From Scalindua sp964584595 (GTDB lineage Bacteria; Planctomycetota; Brocadiia; Brocadiales; Scalinduaceae), in assembly GCA_964584595.1 (NCBI GenBank), contig CAZPAM010000052.1:1-17893 (forward strand): a stretch of 17,893 nucleotides of DNA. Reading direction: 5' to 3'. Positions within the stretch are counted from its first letter, which is position 1; each line of letters begins with the position of its first letter. Below, piece by piece: positions 1 through 6,514 of this stretch. Position numbers and translations under genes: made by a program. The notes below the pieces were generated by a model. The model worked only from the letters and a program-made list of their open reading frames with translations, did not search any database and had not been told where the DNA came from.

Positions 1-136
1 GATTAACCGGTATAAGTTTACCTGCAAACCCCATTTCAATGAGATTCGTGATAATCACCGAAGTAATATTCCCGGGATCTTCCGTTGCGCCTATGATGGC
101 TACAGTCTGAGGATTGAAGAATTTATCTAAATGCAT
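1..136 (-). CDS. NDP-forming acyl-CoA synthetase, N-terminal fragment (runs off left edge)
   Basis: Only the first 45 codons are visible. They read as the start of the CoA-binding (Rossmann) domain of an ADP/NDP-forming acetyl- or acyl-CoA synthetase: after MHLDKFFNPQ comes TVAIIGATEDPGN, the family's glycine-containing nucleotide/CoA-binding loop, and then GFAGKLIPVN, matching the usual G-[FY]-x-GK-[IL]-x-PVN. The family interconverts acyl-CoA plus ADP and phosphate with free acid plus ATP, conserving energy in many anaerobes. The ATG at 134-136 is chosen because the family motif starts within a few residues and a GGAG lies about 10 bases upstream. It follows hydG by 97 bases on the same strand, so it could be co-transcribed, but this is not shown. 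Acyl substrate cannot be inferred from this fragment. Confidence 0.8.
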   Translation of the reverse strand, partial: MHLDKFFNPQTVAIIGATEDPGNITSVIITNLIEMGFAGKLIPVN

Positions 137-233
137 TAGTAAACGGCTCCAGGCAAGGTAATACCCCTAAGAAATTAAAACATTCACACGCTGATGATTT
201 TTTGCGAGAAACAACCTTTTAACAATTACAGTG

Positions 234-1610
234 TCAAAAGTATAAGTCTCTTTCGCCTTGAATGAGAGATTCCATTTTACGGGATGTCAACTTTCTGAGA
301 TTAGGGTCGGGAATCTTGTGAATTTCTGAAGTTATAAGGGCCTTTATCTTTTGCGCCAGTTTGGGATTATAATCCAGAAGATATTCTTCGAATGTAAGAA
401 GAGCGTTTGGCTGACAGAAATTTTTGATTTCACCCGGCTTGGCCAGCTCCATAAAGTTTTCACCTGTCCTGCCGGAACGATAACAGGAAGTGCAGAAGCT
501 GGGAATAAATCCCCTGCCTGCTAAATCTTCAATAACTTCAGAAAGGGAACGGTCGTCCGATATACTGAACTGCCCCTGCGCTTCTTTGTCGCTGCTGTAA
601 CTTCCGGGTACTGTCCTGGAACCGGCAGATATCTGAGATACACCAAGATAAAACAGTTCATCTCTTAACTCTGCATTCTCTCTTGTAGAAAGTATTATGC
701 CCGTATATGGGACGGCAAGTCGGAGAACTGCAATTATCTTTTTAAGCTCATTATCTGATACAGGACTGGGTGGATGAGAAGCTATATCGGAACCTTGTGC
801 AGGTTCAAGCCTGGGAACTGAAATAGTGTGCGGGCCGACTCCAAAAGCATCCTCAAGGTGCATAGCATGAAACAGCAATGCCAGTACCTCAAACTTGTAA
901 TTGTACAGCCCAAACAGTGCCCCTATTCCCACATCATCAATACCGGCCTTTTGGGCAAGATCACAGGCATAAAGCCGCTTCAAATAGTCTGACTTTGGCC
1001 CTGAAGGATGCAATGTAGTATAAGTGTCGCCATGGTATGTTTCCTGAAATAACTGATAAGTCCCTATACCGGTATCCTTGAGCCTACTGAAATCCTTCAC
1101 CCCGATTGGGGCAACATTGACGTTCAGCCGCCTGATACTGCCGTTACCTTCCTTCGTATCGTAGACTGTCTTTATAGCTCCCTCTAAATAATCTATATCG
1201 ACTGCAGGGTCCTCTGCCGAGACAAGGAGTAGCCGCTTGTGTCCCTGTGAAATAAGGGCTTTGGTCTCTTCCCGTATTTCATTTACATTTAAAAGACGTT
1301 TTTTATTATTTGATATCCCGCGTCTGAAGCCACAATAGAGACAGTCGTTAACACATCTATTTGATAGATAGAGAGGTGCAAATAAAACCAGGCGGTTTCC
1401 GTAGATTGACTCCTTGATCTGCCTGGCTGCACTAAAGATACTGTTAAGTAAAACATCATCTTCACAATTGAGGAGGACGGCCGCATCTTCAGGGCTGAGG
1501 CCATTTAATCTTAAAGACTTTTCAACTAATTTCTCTACATGATGACTAGATGGCCTTTCTGTTCTTTCTAACAGATCGAGTATTTTATTTCCATTTATAA
1601 AGTTTTTCAT
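234..1610 (-). CDS. hydG: HydG-type radical SAM tyrosine lyase
   Basis: A 458-residue protein, the usual HydG length. HydG cleaves tyrosine to p-cresol and makes the CO and cyanide carried on an Fe-cysteine synthon for the [FeFe] H-cluster. The radical-SAM cluster motif CX3CX2C is at C86, C90 and C93. The C-terminal CX2CX22C motif that binds the second [4Fe-4S] cluster with the dangler iron is complete at C373, C376 and C399, within the HydG signature CTSCYRSGRTGENFM. This separates it from ThiH, which lacks that site. The central FQETYH and GIDDVGIGALFGLY stretches are also HydG-like. The ATG at 1610 overlaps the end of the HypC-HydE gene by 4 bases (ATGA), implying coupled translation. The oddity is context: it ends a [NiFe] hydrogenase operon with no [FeFe] hydrogenase or HydF in view. 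Family assignment is very secure; role in [NiFe] maturation is inference. Confidence 0.94.
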   Translation of the reverse strand: MKNFINGNKILDLLERTERPSSHHVEKLVEKSLRLNGLSPEDAAVLLNCEDDVLLNSIFSAARQIKESIYGNRLVLFAPLYLSNRCVNDCLYCGFRRGISNNKKRLLNVNEIREETKALISQGHKRLLLVSAEDPAVDIDYLEGAIKTVYDTKEGNGSIRRLNVNVAPIGVKDFSRLKDTGIGTYQLFQETYHGDTYTTLHPSGPKSDYLKRLYACDLAQKAGIDDVGIGALFGLYNYKFEVLALLFHAMHLEDAFGVGPHTISVPRLEPAQGSDIASHPPSPVSDNELKKIIAVLRLAVPYTGIILSTRENAELRDELFYLGVSQISAGSRTVPGSYSSDKEAQGQFSISDDRSLSEVIEDLAGRGFIPSFCTSCYRSGRTGENFMELAKPGEIKNFCQPNALLTFEEYLLDYNPKLAQKIKALITSEIHKIPDPNLRKLTSRKMESLIQGERDLYF

Positions 1611-2902
1611 ATTCCTAAATCCGTAGGAGCCCTTCCAATGCTCTTAAGCAATTGCAGCGCGACTGCAATCTGATTTTCGATAGAGACATCTACCGCTGCC
1701 CTGTTGGGGTAGATATCGTAAAGGTTAACGTAATCTTTAGGTGTAAGGTTCAGCATGATTGAATTTGCTCCACCCATAAGGGCTTCCCTTCTTGCCTGTG
1801 AGTTCAGGGACTCAAGGGCTGTAGTCACAAGGATTTTCCCATAGGGTTCTATGAGTCTCAAAACAGAAAGGGCCTTAAGTACATATTCGGTACTGGGTGC
1901 GTCGTGGCCGGAAAGTGGAGTATCCGGATGCGGAATAAATGGGCCAAACGAGTACATGTCACAACCCAACTCCTTTGCAAACATAAAGTCATCTATAACA
2001 CTCTCCACTTTCTGTCCGGGAAGACCAATGAGACCTCCACTGGCAATAATGTATCCGATATCCCTAAAGAGCTCAAGGTACCTGATCCTTTCCTTCAAAG
2101 ATGAATGAGGGTGTAACTCTGAATACAGATTACTGTCGGATGTTTCAAACCTGAACAGGACAGCCCTGGCGCCTGCATCGAATGCCTTTCTATAAAATTC
2201 GTCTTCTCTTTCTCCCACACTCAGGAAGATAAAGACAGGAGAATTTTCCCTTATCTTTCTGATCATTTCTAAAATCTCTTCTGACTTGTAAGATGGGTAT
2301 TCACCGGATTGCAGGACGATTCCCTTAAACCCGAAACGTTTTACCCCGTCTGCAACCACGCCGAGGATCTCATCGGTGCCAAGACTGAAACGTTTAAGAG
2401 AAGTGTTTGATGAGCTTATGCCGCAGTAAGCACATTGAGCACTGCAGATGTTTGAAAACTCGATAATTCCATGGACACAGCAGGCATTGCCCAGAAATTT
2501 CTGGCGTATAAAATTGGCTGATTTATGTAACACATCAATTTCATCCGGATCTTCGCTTAAGAGTAATCTTAACGCCTCCGGATGTGATATTGACTTGCCA
2601 TAAGTTGCCCTATCAATAATTTTCAGAAAATCCTTGTCCAGATTGGGCTTGTCATTATAGAGCCTGGAGAGTCTAACGTCAGTTTCCTTCAACTCAAAGA
2701 ACAGTTCCTTCCATGTATCCAGGATTTCTTCTGCATCCTTTTCATCTATTTTCTGCACTACGAACCCGCCCTGTGCGTAGACGTAATCACCCACCTGAAG
2801 ATCGTAAAAGTCATTCCGTGCCTTCCTCTCTTCACCAAAATATTCAATTGTGATTAAGTCTTCAGTGATACTCTTAACATTTCCGGGAATAGCGTAACAC
2901 AT
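1607..2902 (-). CDS. hypC-hydE: HypC-HydE fusion: [NiFe] chaperone joined to radical SAM maturase
   Basis: A 431-residue two-domain protein. Residues 1 to about 75 are a HypC/HybG chaperone: the start MCYAIPGNV has the essential Cys2 and the IPG of the family, and VGDYVYAQGGFVVQKIDEKD matches the HypC core. HypC carries the Fe(CN)2CO unit from HypD to the hydrogenase large subunit. Residues from about 90 to the end are HydE: CX3CX2C at C153, C157 and C160 in GIIEFSNICSAQCAYCG, then VLQSGEYPSY, a FRFETSDSNLYSELHP stretch, GLIGLPGQ, FGPFIPHPDTPL and LNLTPKDY. HydE acts on the Fe-CO-CN product of HydG in [FeFe] maturation. It starts 15 bases after hypA with a purine-rich site (GAGAAAG) and overlaps hydG by 4 bases. 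No frameshift or internal stop separates the domains, so the fusion is real in this sequence. That the HydE part serves a [NiFe] centre is inference. Confidence 0.93.
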   Translation of the reverse strand: MCYAIPGNVKSITEDLITIEYFGEERKARNDFYDLQVGDYVYAQGGFVVQKIDEKDAEEILDTWKELFFELKETDVRLSRLYNDKPNLDKDFLKIIDRATYGKSISHPEALRLLLSEDPDEIDVLHKSANFIRQKFLGNACCVHGIIEFSNICSAQCAYCGISSSNTSLKRFSLGTDEILGVVADGVKRFGFKGIVLQSGEYPSYKSEEILEMIRKIRENSPVFIFLSVGEREDEFYRKAFDAGARAVLFRFETSDSNLYSELHPHSSLKERIRYLELFRDIGYIIASGGLIGLPGQKVESVIDDFMFAKELGCDMYSFGPFIPHPDTPLSGHDAPSTEYVLKALSVLRLIEPYGKILVTTALESLNSQARREALMGGANSIMLNLTPKDYVNLYDIYPNRAAVDVSIENQIAVALQLLKSIGRAPTDLGI

Positions 2903-2917
2903 ATTTCTTTCTCAACC

Positions 2918-3160
2918 TCATTCCACATCTATAGATTCAACAAATACGTTTTTACCTTCTGCATGTTTCACGTTAATTCCAGCGCCATCAGCTACCGTTT
3001 CTTTACATCTTAGTTCCATAAGAAATTTCAGGTTATCATCCTTGATATGAGAATCCCTGCCTAATGTGACATTAATGGCAACGACCTTCTTATGATTGCC
3101 ATCCTCTGCCTTTGTAATTACGTTTTCTATAAGATTTTCAACTAAATGGAACTCGTGCAC
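2918..3160 (-). CDS. hypA: HypA-like nickel-insertion protein lacking the zinc domain
   Basis: An 80-residue HypA-like protein. HypA delivers nickel with HypB; its N-terminal Met-His-Glu binds Ni and a CX2C...CX2C zinc domain sits in the second half. Here MHEFHLVENLIENV keeps His2 and Glu3, and the middle (VVAINVTLG, then LKFLMELRCKETVADGAGINV) follows the HypA fold. Normal HypA is about 113 residues. The roughly 35-residue zinc-binding section is missing, yet the last beta strand (VFVESIDVE, compare VKSIEVE in typical HypA) is kept. The loss is therefore internal rather than a C-terminal truncation. One cysteine remains (C52). The start is GTG at 3158-3160, with AAGGAG eight bases upstream; it overlaps the protease gene by 19 bases. 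Nickel handling is likely, but the zinc-dependent regulation seen in HypA cannot operate in the usual way. Confidence 0.82.
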   Translation of the reverse strand: MHEFHLVENLIENVITKAEDGNHKKVVAINVTLGRDSHIKDDNLKFLMELRCKETVADGAGINVKHAEGKNVFVESIDVE

Positions 3161-3624
3161 AAGCTTTTCTCCTTTTCCAGAATATTCTTTACGATCTCCG
3201 GCAAGAGGATCTTCATCGTTTCTGTCAGCTCTTCACCAAAGCTGAATGGGTCATTTACTTCAACAGCGTATATCCTTATTTCTTCCGGTACTTCCATCCC
3301 TAATTTCTCTCCCATCTTGATTGTCCAGTACAGTCCAACATTGTGGGGTGAATTAGAGCGTTTCTGTTTCGGCATATCATCCATAGATAACTGGTATACA
3401 TCTCCATCATTGCCGTCTTCGGTCTTTATAGCATCAATGACAATCAGTCTCTTATAACCGCAAATAAAATCAAGAATATTTGCCCCTGTCAGTTGGGATG
3501 TTTTGAGATCACAGTCATTGTTATTTAAGCCGTTATAAACAAGTTGGCCAACTTCAAGACCTATTCTGTCATCGCTTAATATTGAATTTCCTAAACCTAA
3601 GATAAGAGTTTTGTTAGACTTCAT
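3142..3624 (-). CDS. [NiFe] hydrogenase maturation endopeptidase (peptidase M52, HycI/HybD family)
   Basis: A 160-residue protease of the HycI/HybD/FrcD family, of typical size. It removes the C-terminal tail of the large subunit after nickel insertion, closing the active site. The fold starts with TLILGLGNSILSDDRIG. The expected metal ligands are visible as D19 (in SDDRIG), D64 (in VIDAIK) and H94 (in PHNVGL). The usual DDG is DDR here, a mild variation. The substrate is presumably the large subunit encoded just upstream, which still carries a 26-residue tail after DPCxxCxxH. It starts 22 bases after the large subunit stop, without an obvious strong ribosome binding site, and its 3' end overlaps the GTG start of hypA. 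Confidence 0.92.
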   Translation of the reverse strand: MKSNKTLILGLGNSILSDDRIGLEVGQLVYNGLNNNDCDLKTSQLTGANILDFICGYKRLIVIDAIKTEDGNDGDVYQLSMDDMPKQKRSNSPHNVGLYWTIKMGEKLGMEVPEEIRIYAVEVNDPFSFGEELTETMKILLPEIVKNILEKEKSLCTSSI

Positions 3625-3646
3625 TTTTATTGGCTTTAAGAGATTA

Positions 3647-5116
3647 TCAATCCTGTTTCAGGTGTTTTATCAGGTTTCTGTCTTTATCGTAGATATCTAC
3701 TACGAGAGGCATCTCACCCGGAAGTGAATGAGTCGCGCAGGCGAAACATGGGTCGTACGCCCTGAATGCCATCTCAACTTTATTAAGAAGCCCTTCTGTG
3801 ACTACAACTCCTTTCTTTATCAGCCTCTTTGCTGCCTCTTTTATTGACATGGATATTGCAGCATGGTTATTAGTAGTTCCCACGATAAGGTTAACCTTTT
3901 TTAATATACCCTTCTCATCTGTTACATAGTGATGATATAGTGTGCCCCTGGGAGCTTCAACTACACCAACACCTTCGCCCGGCTCGGATGTGGGTATCGT
4001 TCTTATCTCTTTACTGGTTATCTCCGGATCCTGCGACAGCTCCAGGAGTCTTTCGGCAGCGTACATCAATTCTATAACCCTTGCCCAGTGGGTTGCCAGT
4101 GTGGCGTGTACAGGTTTTCCGCCCAGAGTATCATACATCCTTTCGTATTCTGCCTGAGCAAGCGGTGTCGCCATTCCATCAGAAGCATTAAGCCTGCCAA
4201 GCGGCGCCGCTCTGTATATACCACTGTCATTACCATCAACAAACCCCTTCCAGCCTTTCCCCTTAAGATAGGGAAATTTGAGGTACGTCCATGGTTCCAC
4301 ATGTTCAGCAATGTGTTTGAGGTAGTCCTTTGGTTTGAACCTGACATATTCCTGCCCTTCCGGATCAGTTACTCTGATCTCTCCATCATAGAAGTTTACC
4401 TTGTTGTTCTCGTCTACAAGGCCCATATAATTGGTCTTTATGTTATTGTAAATGTCACCCTTAATCAAATCGACATATTCACTGTTCTTGAGGACTATGT
4501 CTTCAAAGACCTTGAGCGTAAGCTTTGCAAACTCCACAGATTCATTAGCTATCTCTTTTAATCTCTCATGCTCCTTTTTGTCTAAGCCTTTACTCATACC
4601 TCCGGGCATGGCGCACACAAGATGTATCTGCCTGCCGCCGAGCATTGCTGATACCTCATGTGAAATAGCACGTTGTTTGATAACTTTCTTACCCAGTTCC
4701 AGGCCAACCTTACCAATAACGCCAAGTATGTTTCTTTCAGCTGGTGGGGAATCAGGCCCCATGACAAAATCCGGTCCACCTAATATGTAAAAATGAGTAG
4801 TATGATCCCCAACGTAAAATGCGCTATATATCAATTCTCTCAGTTTTTTGGCTGCGGATGGTATTGTTACACCGTAAACAGCGTCGGCCGCTTTCGCTGA
4901 TGCCATGTGATGTGCTTCAGGGCATACTCCGCATATCCGTGTCGTTATCCGCGGCATCTCTTCCACCAGCCTTCCGACACAAAACCTCTCAAATCCCCTC
5001 AACTCAGGAACCAGAAAGTATGCGTTGTCCACATTGCCGTCATCATCCAGGAAAATTTCTATCTTTCCGTGGCCTTCAAGTCTTGTTATCGGGTCTATCG
5101 TTATTCGTTTTGTCAT
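3647..5116 (-). CDS. mvhA: [NiFe] hydrogenase large subunit, group 3 (MvhA-like)
   Basis: A 489-residue catalytic subunit of a soluble F420-non-reducing-type hydrogenase; it holds the Ni-Fe(CN)2CO site that splits H2. The N-terminal ligand motif RxCGxC is RICGVCPEAHH (C62 and C65) and the C-terminal one is DPCFACATH (C457 and C460). Both pairs are cysteines, so it is not a selenoprotein. Twenty-six residues follow H463; this is the tail expected to be removed by the M52 protease two genes' width downstream in the same operon. The start MTKRITIDPITRLEGHGKI is typical for MvhA, which supports ATG at 5116 even though it lies 41 bases inside the small subunit gene. Only a weak purine-rich site precedes it, suggesting translational coupling. 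Group 3c-like assignment rests on the MvhD/HdrABC neighbours; no phylogeny was run. Confidence 0.96.
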   Translation of the reverse strand: MTKRITIDPITRLEGHGKIEIFLDDDGNVDNAYFLVPELRGFERFCVGRLVEEMPRITTRICGVCPEAHHMASAKAADAVYGVTIPSAAKKLRELIYSAFYVGDHTTHFYILGGPDFVMGPDSPPAERNILGVIGKVGLELGKKVIKQRAISHEVSAMLGGRQIHLVCAMPGGMSKGLDKKEHERLKEIANESVEFAKLTLKVFEDIVLKNSEYVDLIKGDIYNNIKTNYMGLVDENNKVNFYDGEIRVTDPEGQEYVRFKPKDYLKHIAEHVEPWTYLKFPYLKGKGWKGFVDGNDSGIYRAAPLGRLNASDGMATPLAQAEYERMYDTLGGKPVHATLATHWARVIELMYAAERLLELSQDPEITSKEIRTIPTSEPGEGVGVVEAPRGTLYHHYVTDEKGILKKVNLIVGTTNNHAAISMSIKEAAKRLIKKGVVVTEGLLNKVEMAFRAYDPCFACATHSLPGEMPLVVDIYDKDRNLIKHLKQD

Positions 5117-6074
5117 CTTTAATAATCTTTCTTCTTAAAGTAGAATGCGGTAATCCAAATCTGTAGAATGTTCCTATCGGATCCGGTATATCATCAATTA
5201 TTCTTTCTATCTCCTCTTCACTGTCAGCATCTATCACGGAAGCTACCGCACTTAAAAGTTTTGCCCCCTGATCTTTTACTCCCGGTGGGGGACCGTAACA
5301 ACCTCTACATGGCATGTTCGCCTTAAGACACTGTGCCCCGCAGCCGGACCTTGTTGCAGGGCCGCAACAGATAATGCCCTGCTCCAGAAGGCATACTTCC
5401 CAGTCGGCCTCTATTTCATGTGGCCTTACAAATTTCTTAATTTTCTTTTCTTCTTTCTTGTGTTCACACTCATGGCATACTGTTCTTGAGAAAGCGCCTA
5501 CTACCGAACCTTTTTCAGGCAGATTACCGGACATGATTGCTTCCACGGCACTCCATATCTGTTCTGCGACAGGCGGGCAGCCGGGGACATAGTAATCGAC
5601 CTCTACGGTTTGTCCCAATGTTTTAACCGTATCGTAGAAGCTTGGGATCTTCAGGGTGCCTTCGTTTACTGTATATTCTGTCTGAGGGCGGTGATTATTC
5701 GGATTATCAGTCGATGGTGTTTCCTTATACACATAATCAAACACCTCTTTCTTGTTACTCAGATTGGCAAGACCGGGTATGCAGCCTTCATGAGCGCATG
5801 AACCGAAGGCTACCAGCACTTTGGATTTTTTCCTGAGAAGTTTTGCCATGTGCTCATTTTCACTGCTCCTGATAGCACCATTAAAGAGGCATACGTCTAT
5901 AGACTTATCCTCCATCGCTTCTACATCCTTGTGTTTGACATCCATGGCAGCCGGCCAGAAGACTATTTCAAAGGCTCCCGCCACATCCAATATCTTCTCC
6001 TGTAGCTCCAGGATTGCCATATCACAGCCTCCACAGCTTGCCGCCCAGTTTATTGCCAGCTTAGGCTTCGACAT
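5076..6074 (-). CDS. mvhG: [NiFe] hydrogenase small subunit, group 3 (MvhG-like)
   Basis: A 332-residue iron-sulfur subunit that passes electrons from the Ni-Fe site towards MvhD. There is no Tat signal or membrane segment, so the enzyme is cytoplasmic. Proximal cluster ligands are visible as C14 and C17 in ASCGGCDMA, C93 in GSCAHEGC and C166 in VPGCPP. Further cysteines between 200 and 260 (HEC, ICCGPATRSGCGAQC, CRGCYGPPPG) are typical of the extra clusters in MvhG/FrhG-type subunits. The C-terminus is a charged tail that overlaps the large subunit start. A strong AGGAGG lies just before ATG at 6074, and the start overlaps the end of mvhD by 14 bases. Confidence 0.95.
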   Translation of the reverse strand: MSKPKLAINWAASCGGCDMAILELQEKILDVAGAFEIVFWPAAMDVKHKDVEAMEDKSIDVCLFNGAIRSSENEHMAKLLRKKSKVLVAFGSCAHEGCIPGLANLSNKKEVFDYVYKETPSTDNPNNHRPQTEYTVNEGTLKIPSFYDTVKTLGQTVEVDYYVPGCPPVAEQIWSAVEAIMSGNLPEKGSVVGAFSRTVCHECEHKKEEKKIKKFVRPHEIEADWEVCLLEQGIICCGPATRSGCGAQCLKANMPCRGCYGPPPGVKDQGAKLLSAVASVIDADSEEEIERIIDDIPDPIGTFYRFGLPHSTLRRKIIKDDKTNNDRPDNKT

Positions 6075-6504
6075 TGTCCACCTCCTCTATCTTTTCTAAT
6101 TCCAGTGGGCCAAGTTCTCTTAAAACTTCTGTCATATCATTAGACTCATTAGCTATCTTTTCACCCTCGGCCGCAGATGCCCATATCAGGCGCAATCTCT
6201 CTTTCTCAATACCAAACTGTGTCAGCAGTTTCTTAATCAATACCACCCGACGAAGACATTTGATATTTCCTCCCTGATAGTGGCACTCTCCGGGGTGACA
6301 GCCGGATATCATAACACCGTCTGCACCGGAACGAAACGACTTCATAACAAATGTAGGGTCAATTCTACCGGTACACATCACTCGTATTATCCTGACATTG
6401 TGCGCATACTTTGTACGCGATGTCCCTGCCAGGTCTGCCGCTGTATATGAGCACCAGTTACATAAGAACGCCACTATCTTAGGTTCAAATTTTTCTGTAT
6501 TCAT
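6061..6504 (-). CDS. mvhD: MvhD-like iron-sulfur subunit linking hydrogenase to HdrA
   Basis: A 147-residue FlpD/MvhD-family protein, the usual length. In the MvhADG-HdrABC complex this small subunit carries a [2Fe-2S] cluster and bridges the hydrogenase to HdrA. Conserved landmarks are CNWCSYTAADLAG (C15 and C18), MCTGRIDP (C44), SGCHPGECHY (C69 and C74), C83 and the WASAAEGEKIA segment near residue 108. It sits 10 bases after hdrA with a GGTGA site before its ATG, and overlaps mvhG by 14 bases. The gene order hdrA-mvhD-mvhG-mvhA makes the role clear. Confidence 0.95.
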   Translation of the reverse strand: MNTEKFEPKIVAFLCNWCSYTAADLAGTSRTKYAHNVRIIRVMCTGRIDPTFVMKSFRSGADGVMISGCHPGECHYQGGNIKCLRRVVLIKKLLTQFGIEKERLRLIWASAAEGEKIANESNDMTEVLRELGPLELEKIEEVDNVEA

Positions 6505-6514
6505 CGTTCACCCT

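Noticed and set aside
234..1610. Calling the 458-residue radical SAM protein ThiH, also a tyrosine lyase
   Set aside because: The C-terminal CX2CX22C dangler-cluster motif (C373/C376/C399) and HydG signature segments are intact; ThiH lacks them, and no thiamine genes are nearby.
2918..3160. HypA truncated by a frameshift or premature stop
   Set aside because: The normal last beta strand (VESIDVE) is present just before the stop, so the missing part is internal, not a lost C-terminus.
4088..4561. 157-codon plus-strand frame opposite the large subunit gene
   Set aside because: Antisense shadow of a highly conserved hydrogenase gene; no protein-like composition or start signal.
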